Shown here in pieces: positions 1-7,650 of a stretch of DNA of 64,000 nucleotides. Each line of letters starts with the position of its first letter. Position 1 is the stretch's first letter. Origin of the DNA: Myxococcales bacterium. Its GTDB lineage: Bacteria; Myxococcota; UBA796; SXON01. The notes below the pieces were generated by a model. That model saw only the letters and a program-made list of their open reading frames with translations. It made no database searches and was not told the origin of the DNA. Location of the stretch: positions 1 through 64,000 of the forward strand of contig SHYX01000021.1 of assembly GCA_009692585.1 (NCBI GenBank), in the 5' to 3' direction. The position numbers were made by a program, and so were the translations under genes.

Positions 1-2
1 GG

Positions 3-218
3 GCGGTGGCGGTCAGCCCCGACGGCACCACCGCCTACACCGCCAACAACGACAGCAACTCGGTGTCGGTGATCAACACCGCCACCAACACCGTGACCGC
101 CACCATCGCGGTCGGCTCCAAACCGGAAGCGGCGGCGGTCAGCCCCGACGGCAGCACCGCCTACATCACCAACGCCGGCAGCAACTCGGTGTCGGTGATC
201 AGCATCTGCGGCGAATAG
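3..218 (+). CDS. YVTN beta-propeller repeat protein, C-terminal end
   Basis: This is the last ~70 residues of a protein whose start lies before the window. Two copies of the YVTN/NHL-type propeller blade are visible: each has 'AVSPDG(T/S)TAY' followed by 'SNSVSVI', and one has 'NTATNTVTATIAVGS'. Such proteins are usually secreted or surface beta-propellers that bind other molecules. The reading frame is open from the first full codon, and the stop is TAG at 216-218. No substrate or partner can be named from this fragment. Confidence 0.8.
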   Translation, partial: AVAVSPDGTTAYTANNDSNSVSVINTATNTVTATIAVGSKPEAAAVSPDGSTAYITNAGSNSVSVISICGE

Positions 219-328
219 GACCTTCAAACAACGAATCCGCGCCACACGTCATCAAGCGAGGGGAGCTGCCCGCCGCCCCCAGCTTTTGCCTCCGAACGGG
301 CCGTCTTTCGCGGCCGACGGGCTTGCCC

Positions 329-685
329 TCACCGGGTGTTTCCGCCACCATGCCGTTCAAATTTCTTATCGTCCAAGACCCAGGCGAGCCAGGCGTGGGG
401 CTCGACGTTGTGTTGGAGACGGGTGGCCCCGAACGAGTAGAACGTGGCGCTTCGCGCTCCCCCGGCATCGGAGCCGGCGAACATGGATGCGTTTCGGCCG
501 AGCGCAATCGCCTTGACCGCCCGCTCCGCCCAATTGTTGTCAATGGGGATTCGACCGTCGGTGAGGAAACGCACGAGCGCCTCCCAGTGGTTGTTGGTGT
601 AGTTGAGCGCCTTGGTGATGTCGTCCTGGGGCAGGAACGTCCCGAGGTGGGCATCGACCCAGCGTCGCAGATCTGCGACGCTGGG
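329..685 (-). pseudogene. IS66-family transposase remnant
   Basis: The minus-strand reading carries the conserved C-terminal core of IS66 transposases: 'RFLTDGRIPIDNNWAERAV', then 'IALGRNASMFAGSD' and a GG…A…YS segment. About 115 residues remain where the family usually has about 500. The 5' two thirds are gone and the end stops at 329 without the usual tail. No terminal repeats or accessory genes (tnpA/tnpB) are seen. The fragment begins at a 28-bp perfect palindrome, so the upstream part may have been lost by a fold-back rearrangement. Not expected to be active. Confidence 0.8.
658..685. repeat. 28-bp perfect palindrome
   Basis: Two perfectly complementary 14-base arms with no spacer, centred on AGATCT between 671 and 672. 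The same peptide, 'SVADLRRW', is encoded on both strands across it. It marks the 5' edge of the IS66 remnant. It could be an inversion or fold-back junction, or an assembly artefact. Confidence 0.85.
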
Positions 686-936
686 CGCGGAGCGCGCATG
701 TCGGAGGGCGAGCCGGCCGTCAGCGTCTCCGCCTCGTCCAGTTTGATGACACACGGTGGGACATTGAGGAGGAGTCCGCCGGCACGGTCCGAAAGACCAA
801 CCTACGCACCGCCGCAACCGACGCGCTCCATGCCCAACTCCGGGAGCTCGGCGCCGACACCTGTGTGCCGGCCGGGCCCAAGCCCCCGGTCGCGGAGGAG
901 CTGCGCAAGCAGATCCAGCCGAGCGGCTACCGGTAG
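661..936 (+). pseudogene. 3' fragment of an unrecognised gene
   Basis: The plus-strand frame ending at TAG 934-936 reads like real protein in its second half: 'FDDTRWDIEEES', 'GTVRKTNLRTAATDALHAQL' and 'PPVAEELRKQIQPSGYR', with balanced composition and mostly G/C third bases. It has no convincing start. Upstream it runs into the palindrome and the IS66 remnant, so it looks like the surviving tail of a gene interrupted by that insertion. It converges on truB with no gap. I do not recognise the family, and a chance open frame is possible. Confidence 0.3.
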
Positions 937-1818
937 CTATACGCCTCGAAGGCGCAGCACCGGCACCAATTCCGGCGCGTCCGGCGCCAGGCCCACGATG
1001 CGCCCCTGGTGAATGAGCCGGACCAGCGGCGGCGGGAAACCCTCAGGAAGGCTCCACGGGGCCGGGCGCACGTCTCCCCGCGGCACGGGCGATCCCGCTT
1101 CCAACAAGCTGCGTTCTTCATCACGAAGGCGGCGGGTGAGGCACCAGGGCAGGAGCGCCTCGCCCTGAAGCCGGACCATCGGTGCTTCCGGCGCCGGGTC
1201 GGTCCACGGGCCGATGCTCACTCGTCGCAAGGTGGCGAGGTGCGCCGTCGCTCCCAGCGTCCGCCCGAGGTCACGCGCGAGACTCCGAACGTAGAAGCCA
1301 CCGCCGACGGAAACGCGCATCCACGACCGCCACGGCAACTCGTGACGGACCCAGGCCCCCTCGTGCAGCAAGACACGCGACCGAGGCACCAGAACGGACT
1401 CCCCCCGGTGTGCACGAACGTAGGCGCGCTCTCCGCCAACCCGTTTGTTGCTCGTCGCCGGCGGCACCTGCTCCGTCCAGCCCGTCAGGGACTTCAGCTC
1501 ATCGTCAAGTCGCGACTCATTCAGCGTGGCCGTATCGCCCGTCGCGACAACGTTTCCGAGGGGGTCGAGCGTGTCCGTTTCCGCTCCCCACACCACCTCC
1601 GCCTGGTAAACCTTGGGCACCGCGTGCAGGAACTCGAAGAGTTTGGTCGCCTCGCCGACCAGGATCAGCAACAGACCCTCGGCAAAGGGGTCGAGGGCGC
1701 CGCCATGGCACATCGACAGGCGCGAGGTCCCGCGCACGCCTTCGACGACCGAACGGCTGGTGGCTCCGACCGGTTTATGGGCGAGGTACACGCCCGGCGC
1801 GAGGATAGCTGTGCTCAT
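937..1818 (-). CDS. truB: tRNA pseudouridine(55) synthase TruB
   Basis: Makes pseudouridine 55 in the T-loop of tRNAs; about 293 residues, normal for the family. It begins with the TruB-type motif 'LAHKPVGATSRSVV'. The catalytic block is 'CHGGALDPFAEGLLL', with the nucleophilic Asp at about residue 43, followed by 'VGEATKLFEFL'. The later 'GGGFYVRSLARDLG' is also typical. I chose ATG at 1818 because family similarity begins there; the frame is open further upstream but that part is antisense to the next gene. The start shares CATG with the start of the divergent DUF362 gene. In many bacteria truB sits beside rpsO or rbfA, but not here. Confidence 0.9.
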   Translation of the reverse strand: MSTAILAPGVYLAHKPVGATSRSVVEGVRGTSRLSMCHGGALDPFAEGLLLILVGEATKLFEFLHAVPKVYQAEVVWGAETDTLDPLGNVVATGDTATLNESRLDDELKSLTGWTEQVPPATSNKRVGGERAYVRAHRGESVLVPRSRVLLHEGAWVRHELPWRSWMRVSVGGGFYVRSLARDLGRTLGATAHLATLRRVSIGPWTDPAPEAPMVRLQGEALLPWCLTRRLRDEERSLLEAGSPVPRGDVRPAPWSLPEGFPPPLVRLIHQGRIVGLAPDAPELVPVLRLRGV

Positions 1819-3067
1819 GGACCGCCCGGGTAACACCCTCTCGATCTCGCACGCCCGCGGCCGCGTCGACGTCCGCGCCGCCTGGACGCGCGCAGAGGTG
1901 TTTGCCACCGTTGAGCTGCTGCTGTCGGGATGGGAGGCGATACTGCCGTCCGGTCGCGATGCCCGTATCGTCATCAAGCCCAACCTCAACAACGACCTGG
2001 TGGCGCTCACCGGCAACTGCGCCGACCTGCGGGTGATCGCGGCCTTGATCGAGGCGCTCCATCGACGCGGCTACACCGACCTCACCGTGGCCGACGGCAG
2101 CAACGTCGGCATCGAACGCCGCAACATCTCCAGCTTCAAACGACTGCGGATCGACAAGCTGGCGGCGCGGTACGGCGCCAGGACGGTCGATCTCAATCGC
2201 GACGAAGGCCGGCGCATCGTGTTGCACGCCGGGGCCGAGCCGCTGGTGGCAAAGACCGTGCTCGACGCGGACTTCCTCATCTCAGTCCCGAAGATCAAGA
2301 CCCACGCCGAGGCGGGGCTGTCCTGCGCGATGAAGAACTGGGTCGGCATCTGCGTGGGCCAGGACAAACGCCATATGCATCACGACCTCGGCCGCAACAT
2401 CTTCGCGCTCTCCGAGGTGGTGCAGCCCGACCTCATCCTGGTGGACGGGCTCGTCGCCATGGAGGGGAACGGCCCCGGCGACGGCGACCCGGTGCGTCTG
2501 GGGCGGCTCTTGATGGCCGACGACCCCTTCCTCAACGATGTGGTCGCCGCGCGCCTCGTGGGGATCGCCCCGCGGACCGTCCCCTACCTCCAGCACGCAC
2601 TCGATGCCGGGGTGGTGGACGAGGCGTTGTTGTCACAGGTGGAGCGCGAGGTCTCCGTCGTCGTACCCATTCAACACGCTCCGCCCCGCAGCCGCCTGGC
2701 CGCGCTGTCGGAATCGCGACACCTGAGTTGGCTCAAGACCGCGATGCAGCCCCTGGTGGCCCTGCCAGCGGTCGCGGAGCTCGCCTACAAGGCGCGAATC
2801 ATCCAGGATGTCTATTCGCTCGAAGATGACAGCTTGCGGCTCGTCGCTCGAGCGCCGGGCACCTGCGGCGACTGTCGCAAATGCGAAGATGTCTGCCCCA
2901 CCGGGCTGACGCTGGACGACATCGGCGTGAAGCTGGACTTGCCCGATTGTGTGCAGTGCCTCTACTGTTGGTGGGTGTGCCCCAAGGACGCGTTGACGGT
3001 CACCGGCGAGGCGGCAGCGATGCAGCGGCAGATCGATCGGTACAAGGTGGCGATCGAGGGGCTGTGA
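1817..3067 (+). CDS. DUF362 domain protein with two [4Fe-4S] ferredoxin motifs
   Basis: About 416 residues. The first ~300 match the DUF362 family, with 'RIVIKPNLNNDL' near the start, 'VADGSN', and 'LISVPKIKTHAEAGLSCAMK'. The C-terminus is a bacterial ferredoxin domain with 'CGDCRKCEDVCP' at about 350-361 and 'CVQCLYCWWVCP' at about 378-390, enough for two [4Fe-4S] clusters. DUF362 proteins are cytoplasmic iron-sulfur proteins of unsettled function, probably in electron transfer or redox chemistry. ATG 1817 is preceded two codons earlier by an in-frame GTG (1811). Head-to-head with truB, with overlapping starts. Confidence 0.85.
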   Translation: MDRPGNTLSISHARGRVDVRAAWTRAEVFATVELLLSGWEAILPSGRDARIVIKPNLNNDLVALTGNCADLRVIAALIEALHRRGYTDLTVADGSNVGIERRNISSFKRLRIDKLAARYGARTVDLNRDEGRRIVLHAGAEPLVAKTVLDADFLISVPKIKTHAEAGLSCAMKNWVGICVGQDKRHMHHDLGRNIFALSEVVQPDLILVDGLVAMEGNGPGDGDPVRLGRLLMADDPFLNDVVAARLVGIAPRTVPYLQHALDAGVVDEALLSQVEREVSVVVPIQHAPPRSRLAALSESRHLSWLKTAMQPLVALPAVAELAYKARIIQDVYSLEDDSLRLVARAPGTCGDCRKCEDVCPTGLTLDDIGVKLDLPDCVQCLYCWWVCPKDALTVTGEAAAMQRQIDRYKVAIEGL

Positions 3068-3094
3068 CGGCTCCTGGGCGGGGTCGGTTCGCGG

Positions 3095-5311
3095 TCACAG
3101 ACACACCCCCGCCCCCTGCCACGGAGTGCAAACCCCCTCCACGCACGGCGTCGCGACATCGCACAGCGCGAAACACCAGCCCGCCGAGCCGACCGCGGCG
3201 GTCCCCTCCGTGCAGGCCGGCGGGCGCACGCCGCTCCCCGTGGCACAGACCTGCGCGTCGCCGCACTCGTCGTAGGTCTGGGCGCAGCCGCGCGCGACAT
3301 TCCACCACGACTCGGCGTACCCCTCGGAGAAGCAGGTGGGCTGAGCCGGGAACACGTGGACATCCGCCACGAACGCAGCGGAGGACGGCTCGAAGGCCAC
3401 CGTGGCCTTCTCCCCCGCCCACCGCACCGCCAGAGTCTCGCGCCGGCCGTCGACCCAGGGCGGCTCGTCGCCGTCGACCACGTCGGGCATCGCCTTGCGG
3501 GGCCAGTTGAACTGCACGCGCGCCTCTCGGCCCGGCAACAGGGGCATGATCACCTGGGCGGCGTAGCGGCTCACACTCCACGCGGTCTCCAGCGGCGCCG
3601 TCTCCAGGTGGACGCTTGCGACCGTATCGGCGCCGTCGCGGTGTCCCCCCGACATCGCCGCACACTCGACCAACAGCCACTCCCGGAGCTGCCGGGTGGA
3701 GCAACGATTCCGAGACGAGCCCTTCACCGTGATCTCCGGCGCGAGCGCCATCTCGGCAACCGTGGGCATGCGGCTTCGACCCTCCGGGAATCCCGACCCC
3801 GGCACGGCCACCGGCCTGGGTTCATCCAGCGTCCGCGCGATGGCGACCGCCGCCGCCCTGGTCCCGATGGGGCTCATGTGCAGGTCGGCGTTGAGGAACG
3901 CGCCGGGCTCGGCCGCAGCCAGCGCGCCGGTCAGCTCGACGGCCCGAACCCCAGCGCGTCGGGAGCTGGCGACCAACTCCTCGAGCAGCACCCGCGTCCC
4001 GGTCATGTCCTCCGCCAATCGGCCGTACTTCTCGAACTCCGACGACGACACCTGGACATCCAACGGCAGCGCCACCACCACGAGCTCGGCGCCAGCGCCT
4101 TCGCAGAGCGCCTTGAGGTCACGAACGAAACCGGCCAGCGGCGAATCGACCACCGGCACGGCGTCGAGGCTGGTGGCCAACGAGTCGAGCGTCGCCTTCT
4201 TCGCATCCCACTCGGCCAGGAGCGTTCTGGCCTGGCCGGCTCGCTCGTCGTTCGGGTGCGCCTCGACCCACTCCCTCAACGAGCTGACAACCGTTTTCCG
4301 GAGCTGCACCGCCCGCTTCAACAGCTCAGCCGTCACCGTGACCGCGCGTGCGCTCTCAACCTCACGTTCGTAGACGATGTCCCCCGGGCGATTCTGCCGC
4401 TTCACCGCCTCGACCGCGACGATGTCGTCGTACGTCCAACGCGGATCGACCCGCTGGAGCATGACGTAGAGGTCCCGCTCCAGGTACAGACGCTCCTGCG
4501 CGGCCTGCTGAACCCTGCCCGCCACCGAGTTCGGGTTGCCGGGCGTGACCCCGCTGAGCGCCTCCTCCAAGGAGCCGCGCTGGGCCTGAACCATGGGCTC
4601 AGGCTCCGCCGCCTGGGTCACCGGCAGCAGGTCGGCGAGTCCCCCCTCCGACGGCACGCCCAGATCGGCGTCGTCCTCGTGCTCGTACACCCATCGCCTC
4701 GCCGCGTGGACGAAGTGCGATTCGCGAAAGAGCAGTCGCCGGAGGGGAAACTCGACCACGGCGTCCGGCATCGTCTCCGAGCGGACCGCCCACCCGTCCC
4801 AGACCTTATGGCGATCTCGATTGGGGCGATCCCGTTCGAAGAGGTCGTTCGCGAGGTTGATCACCACCACCACGATGGCCGGCTTGCGCTCCCCGAGGAG
4901 CCGTTGCACCACCGCGCGGTACTCCTGAGGTCCGTAGGTCGGTACGCCGGCGTTGAGCGTCGGCCGCCCGGTGACCGACGCGAGCATCGACGGCAGCGAC
5001 TCGTCCTCCTCTACGCCGAGCCCGAAGACCTGGGAATCGCCCACCACGACGAGCTCCCCCGCGGCCGGCGGCCCCCAGTCGGCGCCCCGGAAGCCCTGGG
5101 CGTTGATGCGCACCGACGTGGTCGGGTTCCCGCCGAACGCGACACGCTGGCGGCTGCCGGGCAGCAACCGCGTGCCCAGCGCCTCGTCCGGCGCATACAC
5201 GTTGAGGTGTGGGAAGGCGCCGTCGTCCCGCGCCCAGTAGGCGGCCTCCACTGCCCCGAGCGCGAGGACGACACCGAGGACGCACCGGGCGAGCTGACGG
5301 CGGAGGGACAT
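3095..5311 (-). CDS. Large SGNH/GDSL-hydrolase-like exported protein with Cys-rich tail
   Basis: About 738 residues starting at ATG 5311. A single N-terminal hydrophobic segment follows 'MSLRRQLARC' and suggests a signal anchor. The SGNH nucleophile block is 'VVVGDSQVFGLG' (GDS at about 91-93) and an Asp-x-His block 'NADLHMSPIGTRAAA' is present, as in SGNH esterases or O-acetyl-transfer proteins of the cell envelope. A helical insert of over 200 residues separates them. The last ~80 residues hold many cysteines ('CAQTYDECGDAQVCATG', 'CFALCDVATPCVEGVC'), suggesting a disulfide-bonded domain outside the cytoplasm. The stop is TGA at 3095. Substrate unknown. Confidence 0.65.
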   Translation of the reverse strand: MSLRRQLARCVLGVVLALGAVEAAYWARDDGAFPHLNVYAPDEALGTRLLPGSRQRVAFGGNPTTSVRINAQGFRGADWGPPAAGELVVVGDSQVFGLGVEEDESLPSMLASVTGRPTLNAGVPTYGPQEYRAVVQRLLGERKPAIVVVVINLANDLFERDRPNRDRHKVWDGWAVRSETMPDAVVEFPLRRLLFRESHFVHAARRWVYEHEDDADLGVPSEGGLADLLPVTQAAEPEPMVQAQRGSLEEALSGVTPGNPNSVAGRVQQAAQERLYLERDLYVMLQRVDPRWTYDDIVAVEAVKRQNRPGDIVYEREVESARAVTVTAELLKRAVQLRKTVVSSLREWVEAHPNDERAGQARTLLAEWDAKKATLDSLATSLDAVPVVDSPLAGFVRDLKALCEGAGAELVVVALPLDVQVSSSEFEKYGRLAEDMTGTRVLLEELVASSRRAGVRAVELTGALAAAEPGAFLNADLHMSPIGTRAAAVAIARTLDEPRPVAVPGSGFPEGRSRMPTVAEMALAPEITVKGSSRNRCSTRQLREWLLVECAAMSGGHRDGADTVASVHLETAPLETAWSVSRYAAQVIMPLLPGREARVQFNWPRKAMPDVVDGDEPPWVDGRRETLAVRWAGEKATVAFEPSSAAFVADVHVFPAQPTCFSEGYAESWWNVARGCAQTYDECGDAQVCATGSGVRPPACTEGTAAVGSAGWCFALCDVATPCVEGVCTPWQGAGVCL

Positions 5312-5376
5312 GGGCACCCGGCTATCAGACCGCGGCCGCGAGGGGGAGGTTCCCCGCGCGATGAAGACGAGTTGCG

Positions 5377-6540
5377 ATGGCCAGCGGGAACGTTGCGAGC
5401 GGTGGGTTATTCGCGCCACGTCCCCCGAGGTTCGTCGTGAAGCTGCTCCTCCCCGTCGGTGTCCTCGTGTTCGCGGCCGGATTCTGCTGCTGTGGCGGCG
5501 ACTTGGAGACGGTGCTTCGTGAGGCGGGAATCGACATCCCCAACGCCGGCGCCACCGATGGCCGGGTGATGTTTCCGGTCCCGGGGAACGAGCGCGTGCA
5601 GATCCTGGAGGTCGCATCCGACGACGCCTACTACACCGACCGCGACACGATCGTGGGCCTCACCTGCACCACCGATGGGGAGTCGACCCACCAGGGCGAG
5701 GGCTGGCACGGTGGCTCGGTCAAAGACTGCGACAACGGCAACACCTACTACTTCTACAAAGCGGCCTACCTGGACCAGGGCCCCGCGCCGGCCGTCGCCG
5801 TGGTGCCGGCCCTCCCCGGCCTTCGCGCTACGCGTCCGTTGCCGTCGGGGGCGCGAGTCAAGGTGCTCGACGTCCACGCCGAGGACGCCTTTTTTGTAAA
5901 CCGCACCACGATTACGGGCAAGACCTGCCGGCTGGAGGGGGAAAGCACGCTCAACGACGGCGAATGGCACGGCGGTCAGGTCTACTGCGACGACGGCAGT
6001 AGCTACTACTTCTACAAGGCCGCCTACGAAGAGTTGGCTGGGGGCACCGTCTCGACGACGCCGGTCCCTGCGGGGGTGGTCACGACCTCGTTGCCAGCGG
6101 GCAGCCGCGTACGCATCGCGGACGTCGCCTCGGACGATGCCTACTTCCCAGACAAGGCCACCATCGTCGGCAAGCTGTGCACGCTGAGCGAGGAGAGCTC
6201 GTTCAAGGATGGAATGTGGCACGGGGGCAACGTCAACTGTGACGACGCCAGCAGCTACTACTTTCACAAGGCCGCCTATGAACTCAGCGGCGGTGTCGCC
6301 CCAGCGGCCCCCCCGCCCAACGCCCTCGACTACTCACTCCCGAAGGGGACGCGCATCATCATTGCCGATGTCGCGACTGACGACGCCTACTCCGCGACCA
6401 AGAGCGGGATGATCGGCAAACGCTGCACCATGGACGAGCAGAGTGTGCTTCGCGATGTGTACTGGCACGGCGGCAATGTCGTGTGCGACGACGGGAGCAG
6501 CTATTACTTCTACAAGGGCGCCTTCCAGGCGGGGGGCTAG
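5377..6540 (+). CDS. Putative lipoprotein of four tandem ~85-residue repeats
   Basis: About 387 residues. After a short basic N-terminus comes a hydrophobic helix ending 'VFAAGFCCCGG', which resembles a lipobox (AGFC) with three cysteines in a row. Four repeats follow, each built on V-x-I-x-DV-x-(S/T)DDAY, then IxGKxC, then an invariant WHGG, xxCDD and SSYYFYKAAY. The WHGG tryptophan codons start at 5704, 5965, 6217 and 6463, giving periods of 87, 84 and 82 residues. Low-complexity Pro/Ala linkers separate the repeats. A GTG at 5437 is a possible shorter start. I do not recognise the domain. Each repeat keeps two cysteines that could pair. Confidence 0.75.
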   Translation: MASGNVASGGLFAPRPPRFVVKLLLPVGVLVFAAGFCCCGGDLETVLREAGIDIPNAGATDGRVMFPVPGNERVQILEVASDDAYYTDRDTIVGLTCTTDGESTHQGEGWHGGSVKDCDNGNTYYFYKAAYLDQGPAPAVAVVPALPGLRATRPLPSGARVKVLDVHAEDAFFVNRTTITGKTCRLEGESTLNDGEWHGGQVYCDDGSSYYFYKAAYEELAGGTVSTTPVPAGVVTTSLPAGSRVRIADVASDDAYFPDKATIVGKLCTLSEESSFKDGMWHGGNVNCDDASSYYFHKAAYELSGGVAPAAPPPNALDYSLPKGTRIIIADVATDDAYSATKSGMIGKRCTMDEQSVLRDVYWHGGNVVCDDGSSYYFYKGAFQAGG

Positions 6541-6577
6541 TACCTCGCGGCGGGGGTTTTGATCGGCAGCACGGTCG

Positions 6578-6838
6578 TCACTCTATCTCCGGTAGCTCAG
6601 CTCGCGGCACCAGCACGCGGAGGCTACGCGCGGCACTGGGAGTCTTGGCGAGGAGACCGCGCTCGGCAAGTTCCACCGCCATGCGGTGGACGGAGGGGGG
6701 CGCGAGGTCGAAGAACCGGGCGATGTCGGTCTCCGCGGGCGGCTGGCGGTTGACCTTGGTGTAGTCGTGGATGAAGGCGAGGTACTGCCCCTGCCGGTCG
6801 GTCCAACGAGGAGGGCGTGAAACTGGGTCGGCGGGCAT
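6578..6838 (-). CDS. Small winged-helix repressor, LexA N-terminal-like
   Basis: An 86-residue protein that is essentially one winged helix-turn-helix. 'RQGQYLAFIHDYTKVNRQPP' aligns with the start of LexA/MarR-type DNA-binding domains, 'AETDIARFFDLAPPSVHRMA' is the helix-turn-helix, and 'ELAERGLLAKTPSAARSLRV' is the wing. There is no autoprotease domain, so it is not a full LexA. ATG 6838 lies 21 bases below a perfect 20-bp palindrome, a likely autoregulatory operator. Neighbouring remnants of IS630 and a toxin gene suggest an accessory locus. Similar stand-alone proteins accompany mobile genes in high-GC proteobacteria. Confidence 0.65.
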   Translation of the reverse strand: MPADPVSRPPRWTDRQGQYLAFIHDYTKVNRQPPAETDIARFFDLAPPSVHRMAVELAERGLLAKTPSAARSLRVLVPRAELPEIE

Positions 6839-6859
6839 TGCTCTTGACTGCGAAAACGC

Positions 6860-6879
6860 CCCATCGTGATCACGATGGG
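6860..6879. promoter_or_regulatory. Candidate operator, 20-bp perfect palindrome
   Basis: Arms CCCATCGTGA/TCACGATGGG with no spacer, 21 bases upstream of the winged-helix gene's start. Size, symmetry and position fit the binding site of a dimeric repressor regulating its own gene. There is no T-tract, so it is unlikely to be a terminator. Confidence 0.5.
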
Positions 6880-6884
6880 CGGAA

Positions 6885-7043
6885 TGCGCAGGTGGAGAGA
6901 GGACGCTGGACGAAAAGCAGGAAGCGCTGCTCGTGGCGACCGCGTGCTCGCCCGCGCCGAAGGGCTGCGCGCACTGGACTCTCAGTCTGGTGGAACGCGG
7001 GGTCGTCGGGCGGTCTCCAGCATCGGAGCCTGCTTGGGTGTGA
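6885..7043 (+). pseudogene. IS630-family transposase fragment
   Basis: A short plus-strand frame ending at TGA 7041 reads 'TLDEKQEALLVATACSPAPK' and then 'GCAHWTLSLVERGVVGRSPA'. This resembles the N-terminal helix-turn-helix of IS630 transposases (pattern LxxEQEAxLVALACSxPPxGxxxWTLxLL). Only about 45 residues are left, with no catalytic DDE part. Identified by motif memory alone. Confidence 0.4.
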
Positions 7044-7141
7044 ACGTGGATGGGTGGATCAGGCTGCGGCGGACCGGCCGTTCGGCTGGGTGTCGACGTC
7101 GCTGGCGGGCGCGCACAGGTTCTCCGTCGCCTCGCGTCCCG

Positions 7142-7480
7142 GTGAGCCTTCGTCGGGAACTGCTCCCCGAGGCCCTCGCGGAGGTCATGCAGCCGGCGGA
7201 GTGGTACGAAGATCGCCGCCTCGGGCTTGGTGAGGAATTCCTCGGCGCGGTGGAGCAGGCCATGGATGGCGTCGCGGCTGCACCGATGGCCTCGACTGCC
7301 TGGCCGGGAAGCGTTCGGCACCGGCGTCGGGTGATGAAGAACCTCCCGTACATCCTCGCGTATGAGATTCGGCCCGACGCCATCGAGTTCGTCGCCATCG
7401 CCCACACGAAGCGCGAACCCGGCTACTGGCTTGAGCGGATTCGAACGCCGATCGCTCCCAAAAACGAGGAAGGCCCGTAG
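7142..7480 (+). CDS. ParE/RelE-family toxin, no antitoxin seen
   Basis: About 112 residues. The pattern is that of ParE/RelE toxins: 'AEWYEDRRLGLGEEFLGAVE' early, an Arg-rich centre ('RHRRRVMKNLPYILAYEI'), and the C-terminal strand 'FVAIAHTKREPGYWLERI'. ParE toxins poison gyrase, whereas RelE toxins cut mRNA on the ribosome; the sequence does not decide which. GTG 7142 is chosen because similarity begins just after it; the frame stays open to 6866. Normally an antitoxin gene lies directly upstream, but here that space holds only the IS630 scrap. The stop codon lies inside the terminator hairpin of the opposite-strand operon. Confidence 0.7.
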   Translation: MSLRRELLPEALAEVMQPAEWYEDRRLGLGEEFLGAVEQAMDGVAAAPMASTAWPGSVRHRRRVMKNLPYILAYEIRPDAIEFVAIAHTKREPGYWLERIRTPIAPKNEEGP

Positions 7481-7505
7481 AAGTTCATCACTTCGACGGG
7501 CCTTC
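7460..7505 (-). terminator. Rho-independent terminator after tRNA-Pro
   Basis: The hairpin at 7469-7505 has a perfect 10-bp outer stem (GAAGGCCCGT with its complement), one mismatch, a 5-bp inner stem and loop TCATC. Read on the minus strand it is followed by CTCG and five T's (complement of A's at 7460-7464). It starts 8 bases after the CCA end of tRNA-Pro. Confidence 0.8.
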
Positions 7506-7512
7506 ATGTCAA

Positions 7513-7590
7513 TGGTCGGGGTAACACGACTCGAACGTGCGACCTCTTGAACCCCATTCAAGCGCTCTACCAGGCTGAGCTATACCCCGA
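7513..7590 (-). tRNA. tRNA-Pro (anticodon GGG)
   Basis: A full cloverleaf on the minus strand. The acceptor is TCGGGGT paired with ACCCCGA, followed by an encoded CCA at 7513-7515. The D arm is GCTCAGCCTGGTAGAGC. The anticodon stem is CTTGA/TCAAG with loop ATGGGGT, anticodon GGG. The T loop is TTCGAGT. A tRNA-Pro after ihfA-merR is a common arrangement in proteobacteria. Confidence 0.95.
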
Positions 7591-7650
7591 CGGGGTCGCA
7601 GCTATCCGACAGGGGTCGCTTGTCAAGCCGCCGGGCGGCCTCCCCGAGGA

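Noticed and set aside
199..1012. Long open frames on both strands over the IS66 remnant and palindrome (for example 199-699 minus and 323-1012 plus)
   Set aside because: They are out of phase with the transposase-like reading, have Arg/Ser/Pro-rich composition typical of antisense frames in GC-rich DNA, and contain no recognisable motif.
1822..2016. Longer N-terminus for TruB
   Set aside because: The extra 66 residues are antisense to the DUF362 protein, and TruB similarity begins at the chosen ATG.
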